Part shown: piece by piece, positions 33,329 through 42,014 of the stretch
How the letters are laid out: each line of letters opens with the position of its first letter
How positions within the stretch are numbered: the stretch's first letter is position 1
Source of the DNA: Chlamydiae bacterium CG10_big_fil_rev_8_21_14_0_10_42_34
GTDB lineage: Bacteria > Chlamydiota > Chlamydiia > Chlamydiales > SM23-39
Assembly: GCA_002773795.1 (NCBI GenBank)
Contig: PFAD01000016.1
Coordinates: forward strand, 1 to 64,000
Direction: 5' to 3'
DNA length: 64,000 bases
Notes under the pieces: model-generated
Told to the model about the DNA's origin: nothing
What the model saw: the letters and a program-made list of their open reading frames with translations, nothing else
Databases searched by the model: none
Made by a program: the position numbers and the translations under genes

Positions 33329-34155
33329 AGTTCATGATCGATTTAGCTCGCAATCGTCCTGAATTTCTCAACCCGCTTTTTCGCTTTTTAAACTATTTCG
33401 ATACGGTCTACTTTTTCTTCGCCCTCATCCCTATTCTTTGGATTGGCTTTTCATATAAGTGGGGTCTGAGAATCTTTTACTGGTTTACTTTGAGCAGCAT
33501 CGTCAACACGCTTGCAAAATACCTCGTTGGTTGGCCAAGACCGAGTACTGATCTTCCCGAAATCGGTCTTTTCACCCCAAACTCACCAGGATTTCCCAGC
33601 GGTGGCGCTCAAACATGTATGTTTTTAGGGGCTATCTTGATCTATTATTGGAAAACACGCGCGGCATGGCTCATCGGAACCTTTTACATCTTGCTCATTA
33701 GCTTTTCCAGACTCTATCTCGGAGTGCATTACCCCATTGATGTCTTAGGCGGATGGGCTATTGGTGTTCTTTTATTTTATCTCTTTGTCATCACAAAAGA
33801 GCCTTTAGAAAACTATCTGGTTCGAAAGGGAGCCGGATTTTGTTTAGTGATCAGCTTAGCAATCCCTGTCGCGCTTACTTTGGTTGCGCCCCACCAGTAC
33901 ATCTTTCCCATCGCAGGAACAACACTCGGCGTAGGACTAGGGACTTACTTCTCTCTGCAAAAGCACCTTTTTCTCGCCCAATCAAAAACCATGAAAGAGA
34001 CCATCATCCGTTCCTTTATCGCTCTTTCTACTTTCTCCCTTTTCATTTATCTTTGGCCCAAAGAACAAAGCTTTGCTAAGTCTTTTTCGGCAGGACTGTT
34101 TATGAGCTTTGCGGCAAGTCCCATTTGTAGATGGTTCATCAGCAGAAAAAGATAA
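33295..34155 (+). CDS. PAP2-family membrane phosphatase
   Basis: 286 residues with about seven hydrophobic segments. The three PAP2 motifs are KYLVGWPRP (K-x6-RP), PSGGAQ (family PSGH) and SRLYLGVHYPIDVLGG (SR-x5-H-x3-D). The His of the second motif, usually the proton donor, is Gly here; the nucleophile His of the third motif is kept. Family members remove phosphate from undecaprenyl diphosphate, phosphatidate or phosphatidylglycerophosphate. The substrate cannot be told, but psd next door hints at lipid metabolism. ATG 33295 overlaps nth by 34 bp; ATG 33334 is an alternative start. Confidence 0.82.
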   Translation: MSNLPFHQQQLEFMIDLARNRPEFLNPLFRFLNYFDTVYFFFALIPILWIGFSYKWGLRIFYWFTLSSIVNTLAKYLVGWPRPSTDLPEIGLFTPNSPGFPSGGAQTCMFLGAILIYYWKTRAAWLIGTFYILLISFSRLYLGVHYPIDVLGGWAIGVLLFYLFVITKEPLENYLVRKGAGFCLVISLAIPVALTLVAPHQYIFPIAGTTLGVGLGTYFSLQKHLFLAQSKTMKETIIRSFIALSTFSLFIYLWPKEQSFAKSFSAGLFMSFAASPICRWFISRKR

Positions 34156-34174
34156 ATGTAAAGCTGCTTTACAT
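34156..34174. repeat. Dispersed palindrome, copy 3 (intergenic)
   Basis: Exact TGTAAAGCTGCTTTACA at 34157-34173 with one extra A-T pair outside. It fills the 27-bp gap between the convergent PAP2 and psd stops, the only intergenic copy. Here it could also act as a short hairpin at the transcript ends. Confidence 0.9.
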
Positions 34175-34182
34175 CGATGCAG

Positions 34183-35076
34183 TTAAGGAGCTTTTCTTGC
34201 AAAAGATTCGCCAAAATTAGCGCGCGTTTCAAGGCCGTTTTGCGTATTTGCAATCAAGTCTGCATCGAAAACAACTCTGTTTTTTTCAAATAGAAGAGCA
34301 ATACATGACCCGCCAAACTCAAAAAAGCCTTTTTCATCCCCTTTTTTCACGGGAAATTCAGACGTGTAGGTTTGTTGAATAGAGCCGACAGATGTTGCCC
34401 CAATTTCAACATAAAGAATCGTTCCAAATTCTTTTGTTTCGATCTCAGTGATCATCCGTTTGTTTTCCGCCAAAATGGCAAGACGTCTTTTCAACGCAAT
34501 AGGGTTTACAGAATAAAGAGGTCCATTGATCAAGCGAGCTTGGCTTGGTACTCCGTCACAAGGAAAATGGAAGCGGTGGTAATCTGTTGGGCACAGCCGA
34601 ACAATTGCCATCGATCCTTCGGAAAAATGGCTTGCAAGGGAAATATTTCCTAAAAATTGTTGGATCGAAAACTCTTGACCTTTCACTACAAACTGACCGA
34701 ACTGAGGATAAACTAAATATCTCCCATCAGCAGGCATGGAAAGAACGCTTGGATCTGAATTGATGGGCCGTTTTTCGGCCTTCAACTTACGAATAAAAAA
34801 GTCATTAAATGAAGAAAAATGCGTCTCAACAAATTCACTTTCATCAATTCCATAAGCTTGAATAAATGGCGCAATTTTTTTTGCACTCGCAGCTCTTTTC
34901 TGCAAAAAACCATAAAAGTGTGAGAAGAGAGGAACATGCGCTATTATTGGCAAAACTGCCATCGAAAAAAGCCTTCGAAAAAAGCCATCGCCATAAAGCA
35001 ACGACAATGCTTTATGCCCGTAGACCTTCTCTACACACTTTTCACCTGACCTACGATCAATATATGTAATTTCCAT
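34183..35076 (-). CDS. psd: Phosphatidylserine decarboxylase proenzyme
   Basis: Makes phosphatidylethanolamine at the inner membrane. 297 residues. FNDFFIRKLK near residue 90, MPADGRYLVYP, VRLCPTDYHRFHFPCDG (conserved DYHR-H-P), VNPIAL, and EIGATSVGSI. The self-cleavage site is in FEFGGSCIALLF: GGS, variant of the LGST site, whose Ser becomes the pyruvoyl group. The ATG lies 10 bp from a long inverted repeat (35086-35278), with no obvious Shine-Dalgarno; expression may depend on read-through from the acetyltransferase gene. Confidence 0.95.
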   Translation of the reverse strand: MEITYIDRRSGEKCVEKVYGHKALSLLYGDGFFRRLFSMAVLPIIAHVPLFSHFYGFLQKRAASAKKIAPFIQAYGIDESEFVETHFSSFNDFFIRKLKAEKRPINSDPSVLSMPADGRYLVYPQFGQFVVKGQEFSIQQFLGNISLASHFSEGSMAIVRLCPTDYHRFHFPCDGVPSQARLINGPLYSVNPIALKRRLAILAENKRMITEIETKEFGTILYVEIGATSVGSIQQTYTSEFPVKKGDEKGFFEFGGSCIALLFEKNRVVFDADLIANTQNGLETRANFGESFARKAP

Positions 35077-35085
35077 GGCGTTTTA

Positions 35086-35278
35086 CGTTAACTCGACTTT
35101 GCAACTTTTTAGGACCGCCTGCCTCTTCTATTTGTTCTCGGACGTGCGGCGAAGGCCGAATCTGGAGATTATTTAAAACGGGAAGGGTTTTTTAACCCAT
35201 TCCCGCTTTAAATAACTCCCCCGAGAATAAATATCTCGAGGCCTTCAATCCTAAAAAGTTGCAAAGCCGAGGTTAACG
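35086..35278. repeat. Long imperfect inverted repeat (MITE-like or structured leader)
   Basis: Outer arms of 29 and 30 nt pair almost completely: 35086-35114 (CGTTAACTCGACTTTGCAAC onward) with 35249-35278 (ending TTGCAAAGCCGAGGTTAACG). Inside, TTCTCGG pairs with CCGAGAA, GAAGGCC with GGCCTTC, and TTATTTAAAACGGGAAGGGTT with AACCCATTCCCGCTTTAAATAA. The whole 193-bp segment can fold into one long interrupted hairpin. It separates the GNAT stop (35279) from the psd start (35076) on the - strand. No second copy was seen in the window. Confidence 0.85.
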
Positions 35279-35815
35279 CTATGAATAGATTTTTTCAATC
35301 TCTTTGCACTCAGAGCGCAAAAGAGAGTAGATACAAAGGTCGAGATAGGCGCCTCGATTAAAGAGAGCACGTCTCGCAATTCCTTCGAACTTAAACCCAC
35401 AGCTTTTTGCAAGCGCAAGCGCAGGCTTACTGTAATCAGGAATGGAAATTTGAAGTCTTTCTACCTTCTTTGTAGCAAAAAGATAGCTCGAAAAAAGAGT
35501 CAAGGCCTCTTTCATTAATCCTTTATTTCGATCTTGAGCGCGAAAAATATAAAAATGGACATCAAGACAGTCAAAAAAGGGCTGTTTTTCAAACCAGATC
35601 GCCCCAATTAAACGATCGCTATGCTCCAAAAGAAGGGTCCCTTTTTCCTCAGTCCAAAGTCCCGTTTCATAAAAATTCAAGCGGAATTGGTGCTCAGAAA
35701 TTAACTCACTAGACAGGTACTCCCCCTTCATCCGAATCGAGTCAAAGCACGAATATAGCGCAGCTAAATCCGCCTCTTTCACCGTACGCAAATGAATGTC
35801 ATTCCCTTCTAACAT
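35279..35815 (-). CDS. GNAT-family N-acetyltransferase (RimJ/RimL type)
   Basis: 178 residues, the usual size. N-terminal IHLRTVKEADLAALYSCFDS; central DRLIGAIWFEKQ (beta-strand 4); acetyl-CoA pyrophosphate loop region RAQDRNKGLMKEALTLF (R/Q-x-x-G-x-[AG] variant); C-terminal LAKSCGFKFEGIARRALFNRG, the F-x-x-E-G block typical of the RimJ/L-like Acetyltransf_3 group. The acceptor is unknown. The stop directly abuts the long inverted repeat. Confidence 0.88.
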   Translation of the reverse strand: MLEGNDIHLRTVKEADLAALYSCFDSIRMKGEYLSSELISEHQFRLNFYETGLWTEEKGTLLLEHSDRLIGAIWFEKQPFFDCLDVHFYIFRAQDRNKGLMKEALTLFSSYLFATKKVERLQISIPDYSKPALALAKSCGFKFEGIARRALFNRGAYLDLCIYSLLRSECKEIEKIYS

Positions 35816-35962
35816 AACTAATAATCATACCTACAGACAATTTATTGTAAAATTAATACATTTACTTGATAGATAATGTAATTTTTAATACTAAAATTTA
35901 AACCTTGTGTGAAAACCCTATTCGTACTAAAATTTTGTGAAAGTGATTTAAGAGTGGCAAAC

Positions 35963-38761
35963 ATGTTCGGCATAATCAAAAAACTATTCGGGACACATCA
36001 ATCGCGGATCCTCAAAAAGTACTGGCAACTGGTCCCTCAAGTAAATTCTTGGGAAGAAAAGTTTCAAAAACTAACTGATGATGAGATCAAAAATAAGACG
36101 ATTGAATTCAAAGAAAGATTTGCAAAAGGGGAGCCTCTTGAAGATCTCCTTCCAGAAGCTTTTGCTGCTGTAAAAAATGTTTGCCGAAGACTCTGCGGGA
36201 CAGATGTTCACGTTTCTGGATACGAGCAAAAATGGGATATGATTCCATACGACGTTCAGATCGTTGGAGCCGCCGCAATGTTTCACGGATCTATCGCTGA
36301 GATGCAAACGGGCGAGGGGAAAACTCTCACTGCATCTATGCCTCTTTATCTCCACGCAATTACCTCAAAACCTGTCCACCTCATCACTGTCAACGATTAC
36401 CTTGCGAAACGTGACTGCGAATGGATCGGCTCAATTTTCCGCAAACTAGGCCTTACTGTCGCCTCTCTCACAAATGACGTTCACCCACACCAAAGAAAAG
36501 AAGTTTACGCATGTGACATTGTGTATGGAACTGCTTCTGAATTTGGCTTTGATTACCTGCGCGACAATTCAATGTCTTCTCACAAAAATGAGCAAGTGCA
36601 AAGAGGCCACTACTTTGCCATGGTCGATGAGATCGATTCGATCTTGATCGATGAAGCAAGAACTCCCCTCATTATCTCAGGACCTGTTAATGACAGCCGT
36701 CAAATGTATGATGAGTTGAAAGAGGGCGTCGCAAACCTCGTACGGATTCAGAGAGACATTTGCAACCGCCTTGCAAGTGAAGCGCGCAGATCATTAGAAT
36801 CGCTCGGAATCCTCGAAGAGAGCGATACACCCAAAAAACTTCCCAAAGAAGCTGAAGAAGTCTTTAAAAAACTTTGGCTAGTTGGCAAGGGTACACCGCG
36901 CAATAACATCTTAAAAAAACTGAAAGAAAACCCAGACATCCGCGCACAAATCGACAAATGGGAAACGTACTTTTACGGCGAATCGAATAAGGAAGAAAAG
37001 TTCGAGACTCTTTCAGAACTTTTCATGCTCGTTGATGAGCGCAATAATGAATATGAGCTCTCCGACAAAGGAATTAAATGCTGGTGCGAGTTTAAAGAAG
37101 GGGTTGGAGCGGATGATTTTGTGATGCTCGATCTCGGCCACGAATACCACCTGATCGACCAAAGCGAACAAAACGACCAAGAGAAAATGAAGGCGAAAGT
37201 CGCCTTGCGAGAAGAAGATGCGAAACGCAAAGAAAGGGCCCACAATTTACGCCAAATGCTCCGCGCCCATCTTCTCATGGAAAAAGATATCGACTACATC
37301 GTCCAAGATGACAAAATTGTCATCATTGATGAAAACACAGGCAGACCGCAACCAGGGCGCCGCTTTTCAGACGGACTTCACCAGGCGATCGAGGCGAAAG
37401 AAGACGTTTCAATCCAAGGGGAAACACAGACTTACGCAACCATCACTTTGCAAAACTACTTCCGTATGTACACGCGCTTAGCAGGGATGACTGGAACTGC
37501 AATGACAGAGGCAAACGAGTTTAAAGAGATCTATAAACTCCAAGTTCTCGAAATTCCAACTTATCGCTCTTGCGCACGCACAGATCACGACGATGAAATT
37601 TACATGACTGAGCGCGAAAAATACATCGCGATCCTCAAAGAAATCAAAGACGTCCACGAAAAGGGACGCCCTATCTTGATCGGGACAGAATCGGTTGAAG
37701 TTTCAGAAAAACTTGCCCGAATCCTAAAGCTTAACAAACTCGATTACACAATTCTTAACGCCAAAAACCATGAGCACGAAGCTGAAATTATCGCTGATGC
37801 TGGGAAAAAAGGGGCTATTACCCTTGCGACCAACATGGCGGGAAGAGGAACTGACATTAAGCTGAAAGATGGCGTTAAAGAAGTCGGCGGACTTCACGTA
37901 ATCGGAACGACGCGCCACCAATCACGTCGTATCGATCGCCAGCTTCGCGGTAGATCGGGTAGACTGGGCGACCCTGGTTCATCGAAATTCTTCGTCTCAT
38001 TTGAAGACTCCCTCATGCGCCTTTTTGCATCGCCACGCATGACAGCCCTTTTACAAAGATTCCGTCCTCCCGAAGGGGAGCCGATCTCAGCAAAAGTGCT
38101 GAACAAGTCCATTGAAACAGCCCAAAAGCGAGTCGAGCAGCGCAATTACAGTATGCGTAAGCACACACTTGAATACGATGATGTGATGAATAAGCAGCGC
38201 CAGGAAGTCTATGCCTTCCGCAACGACCTGCTCTTCACAGACAATACACTTCTCATTGCAGAAGAAATTCTCGAATCAGTTGCTCGCACACTCATGAACG
38301 ACAAAACAGCTCTAACAACAGAGTTTCCGATTACCTTCGAAGAGGCTGCAACCGAAGAAGAGATCATCGCGAAAGTTCTCGAAGGCTTCCAACAAAAGCT
38401 CTTCTTCCAACGCCAACTTCTCACAACGTTTAGACCTGAGCTCAACGAAGCTGAAAAAGCGCAAAACGTCCTTCACGAAGTTGTTCGGAGCCTCATGATT
38501 CGCAAAATCGATCAACTTTGGCAAGAACACCTCCTCCACATCGACCATCTCCGCTCAGACGTACACATGCGCACAGTCGGCCAAAAAGATCCACTTCTCG
38601 AATTTAAGCAAGAATCGTTTTCTCTCTTTGAGAGATTCTCGCTCAATTTGCGCCAAGAGATTGCTCGCGATCTGTTCCGCTTTGAGATGATGCCCCAGCA
38701 AGAGCCCCCAGCACCAAAGCCTCGCGGCAAAAGAATCCCGACCCTTGTCCAAGGAGCTTGA
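35963..38761 (+). CDS. secA: Protein translocase ATPase SecA
   Basis: Motor of the Sec preprotein pathway. Start set at ATG 35963 (MFGIIKKLFGTHQSR), which matches the family N-terminus and has AAGAG upstream; an earlier in-frame start adds 18 residues. 932 residues. Walker A MQTGEGKTL, VNDYLAKRD, Walker B VDEIDSILIDEARTPLIIS, TNMAGRGTDIKL, QLRGRSGRLGDPGSS, then the helical scaffold and wing. The protein ends in a short basic tail (PKPRGKRIPTLVQGA) and lacks the C-terminal Cys/His zinc motif used for SecB binding elsewhere. The preceding 35816-35962 gap is AT-rich and probably holds the promoter. Confidence 0.97.
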   Translation: MFGIIKKLFGTHQSRILKKYWQLVPQVNSWEEKFQKLTDDEIKNKTIEFKERFAKGEPLEDLLPEAFAAVKNVCRRLCGTDVHVSGYEQKWDMIPYDVQIVGAAAMFHGSIAEMQTGEGKTLTASMPLYLHAITSKPVHLITVNDYLAKRDCEWIGSIFRKLGLTVASLTNDVHPHQRKEVYACDIVYGTASEFGFDYLRDNSMSSHKNEQVQRGHYFAMVDEIDSILIDEARTPLIISGPVNDSRQMYDELKEGVANLVRIQRDICNRLASEARRSLESLGILEESDTPKKLPKEAEEVFKKLWLVGKGTPRNNILKKLKENPDIRAQIDKWETYFYGESNKEEKFETLSELFMLVDERNNEYELSDKGIKCWCEFKEGVGADDFVMLDLGHEYHLIDQSEQNDQEKMKAKVALREEDAKRKERAHNLRQMLRAHLLMEKDIDYIVQDDKIVIIDENTGRPQPGRRFSDGLHQAIEAKEDVSIQGETQTYATITLQNYFRMYTRLAGMTGTAMTEANEFKEIYKLQVLEIPTYRSCARTDHDDEIYMTEREKYIAILKEIKDVHEKGRPILIGTESVEVSEKLARILKLNKLDYTILNAKNHEHEAEIIADAGKKGAITLATNMAGRGTDIKLKDGVKEVGGLHVIGTTRHQSRRIDRQLRGRSGRLGDPGSSKFFVSFEDSLMRLFASPRMTALLQRFRPPEGEPISAKVLNKSIETAQKRVEQRNYSMRKHTLEYDDVMNKQRQEVYAFRNDLLFTDNTLLIAEEILESVARTLMNDKTALTTEFPITFEEAATEEEIIAKVLEGFQQKLFFQRQLLTTFRPELNEAEKAQNVLHEVVRSLMIRKIDQLWQEHLLHIDHLRSDVHMRTVGQKDPLLEFKQESFSLFERFSLNLRQEIARDLFRFEMMPQQEPPAPKPRGKRIPTLVQGA

Positions 38762-39300
38762 TGAGACTTAAGTCCCTTGTTTTTGGCCTCATCGCACTGA
38801 GCCTTATTGTAAGCGCCTTTGCTGAGACAACCAAAGTTACAGGGGCAAATCAATATGGTGAAGTAACCCTAGACACCCTTGATGGTGTAGGTCTCATCAA
38901 ACTCAACGCAACAACCGTCGAAACGATCAACCTCACCGGGAGTCTAATCACCCAAGACGCCCAGATAGGGACCCTTAATGTCATCGGAGAGGCCAACCTC
39001 AAAGGAACTACGATCCAAAACGCCGGATCAGTTATGGGATCTTTACAAGCAACCCGCTCCACCTTTCAAAATACCCTTACGATCCTAAGCCAAAAAGCCC
39101 TCTTCACAACAAGTACCCTCGAAGCGATCACCGTAAAGCGTGATAGTGGCTATAAGGGCAAACAAATACTTGAGCTAAGGCATCATACCATCATCAATGG
39201 CCCCATCCACTTTGAGTCTGGTAAGGGTGAAGTCATCGTCCACCCAACTTGCCAGGTTTTAGGCGAAGTAACCGGCGGCAAAGTCATAAAAAAACATTAA
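38761..39300 (+). CDS. Exported beta-helix (bactofilin-like) protein
   Basis: 179 residues; ATG overlaps the secA stop (TGATG) with AAGGAG just upstream, so it is translationally coupled to secA. Signal peptide MRLKSLVFGLIALSLIVSAFA. The mature part is made of short hydrophobic/turn repeats (GVGLIKLNATTVETINLTGS, DAQIGTLNVIGEANLKGTTI), ending in NGPIHFESGKGEVIVHP and GEVTGGKVIKKH. This is the pattern of polymer-forming bactofilin or other right-handed beta-helix proteins, but it is exported. Function unknown. Confidence 0.7.
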   Translation: MRLKSLVFGLIALSLIVSAFAETTKVTGANQYGEVTLDTLDGVGLIKLNATTVETINLTGSLITQDAQIGTLNVIGEANLKGTTIQNAGSVMGSLQATRSTFQNTLTILSQKALFTTSTLEAITVKRDSGYKGKQILELRHHTIINGPIHFESGKGEVIVHPTCQVLGEVTGGKVIKKH

Positions 39301-39361
39301 CCACCCTCTTGTAATTAGACCTTAGTTTATTTATACTCCCACACAAAAACAAGAGAGCACT

Positions 39362-40255
39362 TTGAATCAAATTCAATACTATTATCAAAATATTCATGGC
39401 TTATATGAAAATATTTTCAATTATGATGAGAGATTTCGCACAGCTCAACGAACAGCGTCAGCCGCTCTAAACGCACTTCAAGGTGTTGCAAGATATACTA
39501 CCGCAACTGACGCGACCAAACCAAAACGCGCAACTTATATGCAAAGTCTCAAAAATCTCCACCTAACCCTGCTCCCACAAGATACAACAACCTTCAATAA
39601 CGACTATTTCATTCAATTTGCCCTCACAATTGCCGAACACAATGGATTAAGCGCGTACCCACACATGAGAGGACAGCTATTTGTTCCTAGCCTGCTGCTG
39701 GTCGAAAAACTATGCATTCTAGAAACAGAAATCACACGCACCTATCCCTCCCAAGGCCGTTGTAAAGCCGCTTTACACAACTTCGCAGAGTTTCATGATG
39801 AATTTTCAAAGACCTTTATGAGTACAATCGAACCACTCATCGAAAATACCCCGTATATTTACGAACATAAAAGTTACCCGAAAACTGTAGCATTTTTTAA
39901 AAGGATTTACAGCGAAGCGCTCTCACATAATCCAGACCTGACATCGCAATTAGAAGAAAGTGACCCCGCAGTTTTCAATATTATCGTGGATCTTGCCATT
40001 TTCACCTTAATTACCTCTTACGAGGAGATTCCAGAAGCGTTTCTACCCTACAAAATAATGATCTGGGCTTTAAGAAAGCCAATCCGAGTAAACTTACAAC
40101 ATGTAAAAGAGAAAATTCTACAGGACAAAGATATTTTAAAAGATACACCGGCCCACGCAGTGTACATAGAGATCGGCAGATTAAGGACACAATTTCAACG
40201 AGACAAACCTATTGTCTACTCCACACTTATGCATACCTTGCAACTTACCACGTAA
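39362..40255 (+). CDS. Hypothetical helical protein
   Basis: 297 residues from TTG 39362 with an AAGAGAG stretch upstream. No signal peptide, transmembrane helix or recognised motif; predicted mostly helical from the leucine spacing. Codons for RCKAALH near residue 134 contain an exact copy of the dispersed palindrome. The 3' end overlaps the convergent gene by 11 bp. It may be a lineage-specific effector or chaperone; there is no direct support. Confidence 0.6.
   Translation: MNQIQYYYQNIHGLYENIFNYDERFRTAQRTASAALNALQGVARYTTATDATKPKRATYMQSLKNLHLTLLPQDTTTFNNDYFIQFALTIAEHNGLSAYPHMRGQLFVPSLLLVEKLCILETEITRTYPSQGRCKAALHNFAEFHDEFSKTFMSTIEPLIENTPYIYEHKSYPKTVAFFKRIYSEALSHNPDLTSQLEESDPAVFNIIVDLAIFTLITSYEEIPEAFLPYKIMIWALRKPIRVNLQHVKEKILQDKDILKDTPAHAVYIEIGRLRTQFQRDKPIVYSTLMHTLQLTT
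39761..39777. repeat. Dispersed palindrome, copy 4 (centre C)
   Basis: TGTAAAGCCGCTTTACA, exact arms with C at the centre. It lies inside the hypothetical gene at 39362-40255, read as CKAAL, a different frame from copies 1, 5 and 6. Confidence 0.9.
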
Positions 40256-41747
40256 TCTTTTCAATCGTACGCATTAATAACTCTGTTGGCCACTCGATTG
40301 TTTGATCGCCTAAAAACCCAGTAGCAACTTCTAGCTTGATAGCACCGTATTGAGAAAAATCAATGCTTTTAAGAGGAAATGTTTTTTCAAATTCAATCGG
40401 CCATGTTGAGAGCACTTTCGTCGCAATCAATTGACCATTTCCAAACTTAATTTTTCTCCCTTCATAATCAATTTCACCCGTGACCTTCTGCTTGCACGAA
40501 ATTTTCACACCTTCAGCTGGTTTAAAACCGTCTTCAGCCACGTCCGTTATTGTTGTCTTTTGCTCGTTACTAAATTCCATTGAAAACTTATGGAACCTAT
40601 TATCTTTGTCCATCTCAACATGAAAGGAAGACAAACCAGGTGGAAATAATTTTTCAACGATTTCGGAAACACATTCACCCTGATCTCTTACAATTGAATA
40701 CAAGCAAGATTGAAACATCGGTTGCGCTTCATCTACACCGTATGAATATTCTTTTTGTACAATTTTCTCATGTGCAGCTTTTGCGACATGTTCTCCAGTT
40801 GTTCCAGGCAGATCTAATTGGCGAACGCTTACCTTTTGTTCCGATTCTTTTGAACTTATCAACTTATACATCCTGAAAATAACATCTTTTTTCATTGCCT
40901 CAGTAAGCTCTGACTCAGGAGTATTCCGATGGAATAATTCTTTAGCATTCAAGTAATTCTTATATTCTTTTTCAATATTTATGCTGAGGTCATCAGGATT
41001 TGAAGATTTTTCTATCCCAACTTTGAAAAGCTGCGCCTTTTCTTCTTTAGAAAGTTCCGGATATTTCTGGTGGCTCCAGTTAGCACTTATGAACTTAACG
41101 ATCCAAAGAAGCATGAGTCCAGGTGACTGTTTATTAAAACTAGCTCTTTTACCAATCTTTAAAACGCCAAACAATTTATTCATCAAATTGATAAAAGCTT
41201 GGACAGGCTCACATTTACTGTGGTCAATTCCATCGTTAAGTGATTGAAATAACTTATGAGCAAACTTCAACATATTCAAATCAAAGCCTTGAGAAAAACA
41301 CTCCTGTCGAGACTCTGAGATCATCTCAAGAAATCGGGGCATACTCCCTATTTCTTCTTCATCTAAATCCCCAGCAAGCTCTACATAAACATTAAAATCC
41401 GGATGATCTATCTTTTCTAAGAGTTCATTAAAAAGGCTGTCCCCAAAATACTTTTTTGCTTCACGAAATACAGGAACCTCAACTCCATTTTTATCTAAAA
41501 CTTGCAAGACTTTTGCGTTCAATTTGCCATCTATCTCTTTGTTATCAATTTTTGCAGCCAGAAGTTTTAACGCACAAGATCGTTTATATGAGTGATAAAG
41601 CAAATACGCCCACCCAAATACTGGAATACAGACGGAAAGAACCTTGGCGCAGGTGGAGAGTTTTTGGCTGCTTAAATCTGAGAGAATTTCTTGAGGGTCC
41701 TTCGCCCGATTATTTCCCCAAGGAACAATGTTAAATGAAAAAGACAT
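40245..41747 (-). CDS. Hypothetical protein with N-terminal hydrophobic segment
   Basis: 500 residues from ATG 41747 (MSFSFNIVPWG). A hydrophobic stretch (AKVLSVCIPVFGWAYLLYHSY, about 33-53) could be a membrane helix; the rest is soluble, charged and largely helical. I recognise no domain. The tail (EKTFPLKSIDFSQYGAIKLE, TEKITW-like end) looks beta-rich. An 11-bp-arm inverted repeat overlaps the promoter. Hydrophobic helices near the N-terminus suggest an inclusion-membrane or cell-envelope protein, but this is a guess. Confidence 0.65.
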   Translation of the reverse strand: MSFSFNIVPWGNNRAKDPQEILSDLSSQKLSTCAKVLSVCIPVFGWAYLLYHSYKRSCALKLLAAKIDNKEIDGKLNAKVLQVLDKNGVEVPVFREAKKYFGDSLFNELLEKIDHPDFNVYVELAGDLDEEEIGSMPRFLEMISESRQECFSQGFDLNMLKFAHKLFQSLNDGIDHSKCEPVQAFINLMNKLFGVLKIGKRASFNKQSPGLMLLWIVKFISANWSHQKYPELSKEEKAQLFKVGIEKSSNPDDLSINIEKEYKNYLNAKELFHRNTPESELTEAMKKDVIFRMYKLISSKESEQKVSVRQLDLPGTTGEHVAKAAHEKIVQKEYSYGVDEAQPMFQSCLYSIVRDQGECVSEIVEKLFPPGLSSFHVEMDKDNRFHKFSMEFSNEQKTTITDVAEDGFKPAEGVKISCKQKVTGEIDYEGRKIKFGNGQLIATKVLSTWPIEFEKTFPLKSIDFSQYGAIKLEVATGFLGDQTIEWPTELLMRTIEKITW

Positions 41748-41785
41748 AAACCCCACTATTATGGTTAATTAACTACTACTATTAT

Positions 41786-41815
41786 AAATTATTTACTATT
41801 AAATGTAAATAATTT
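41786..41815 (-). promoter_or_regulatory. Operator-like inverted repeat at the promoter of the 41747 gene
   Basis: Perfect 11-bp arms AAATTATTTAC (41786-41796) and GTAAATAATTT (41805-41815) with an 8-bp spacer. On the - strand a TATAAT lies at 41786-41781, so the repeat sits over the -35 to -10 spacer, as expected of a repressor or activator site. The rest of the 41757-42014 gap shows no gene. Confidence 0.55.
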
Positions 41816-42014
41816 TTATAACAACCATCCCGCTGATTACAAGACACTTAGAAGAGACAGGCCCACTTAACAAGAAAAGCTCAACCACCTAAATTTAAGC
41901 GTCTTAAGAGTTGCCCCTAAAAAAACAAACCTGAACCAGAAGAAGAGACCCTGCAAGAGCGAGGCAAAATAAGGGGGTTTTCTTTTTTAAAAAAGGGATG
42001 TAAGGTGAAAAAAT

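Noticed and set aside
34157-34173. The dispersed palindrome as a TyrR box or parS site
   Set aside because: TyrR boxes have TGTAAA-N6-TTTACA, with one more spacer base, and parS is TGTTTCACGTGAAACA; neither fits, and five of the six copies are in coding DNA.
35909-35962. Upstream extension of secA by 18 codons
   Set aside because: The ATG at 35963 gives the normal SecA N-terminus and has a better ribosome-binding site.
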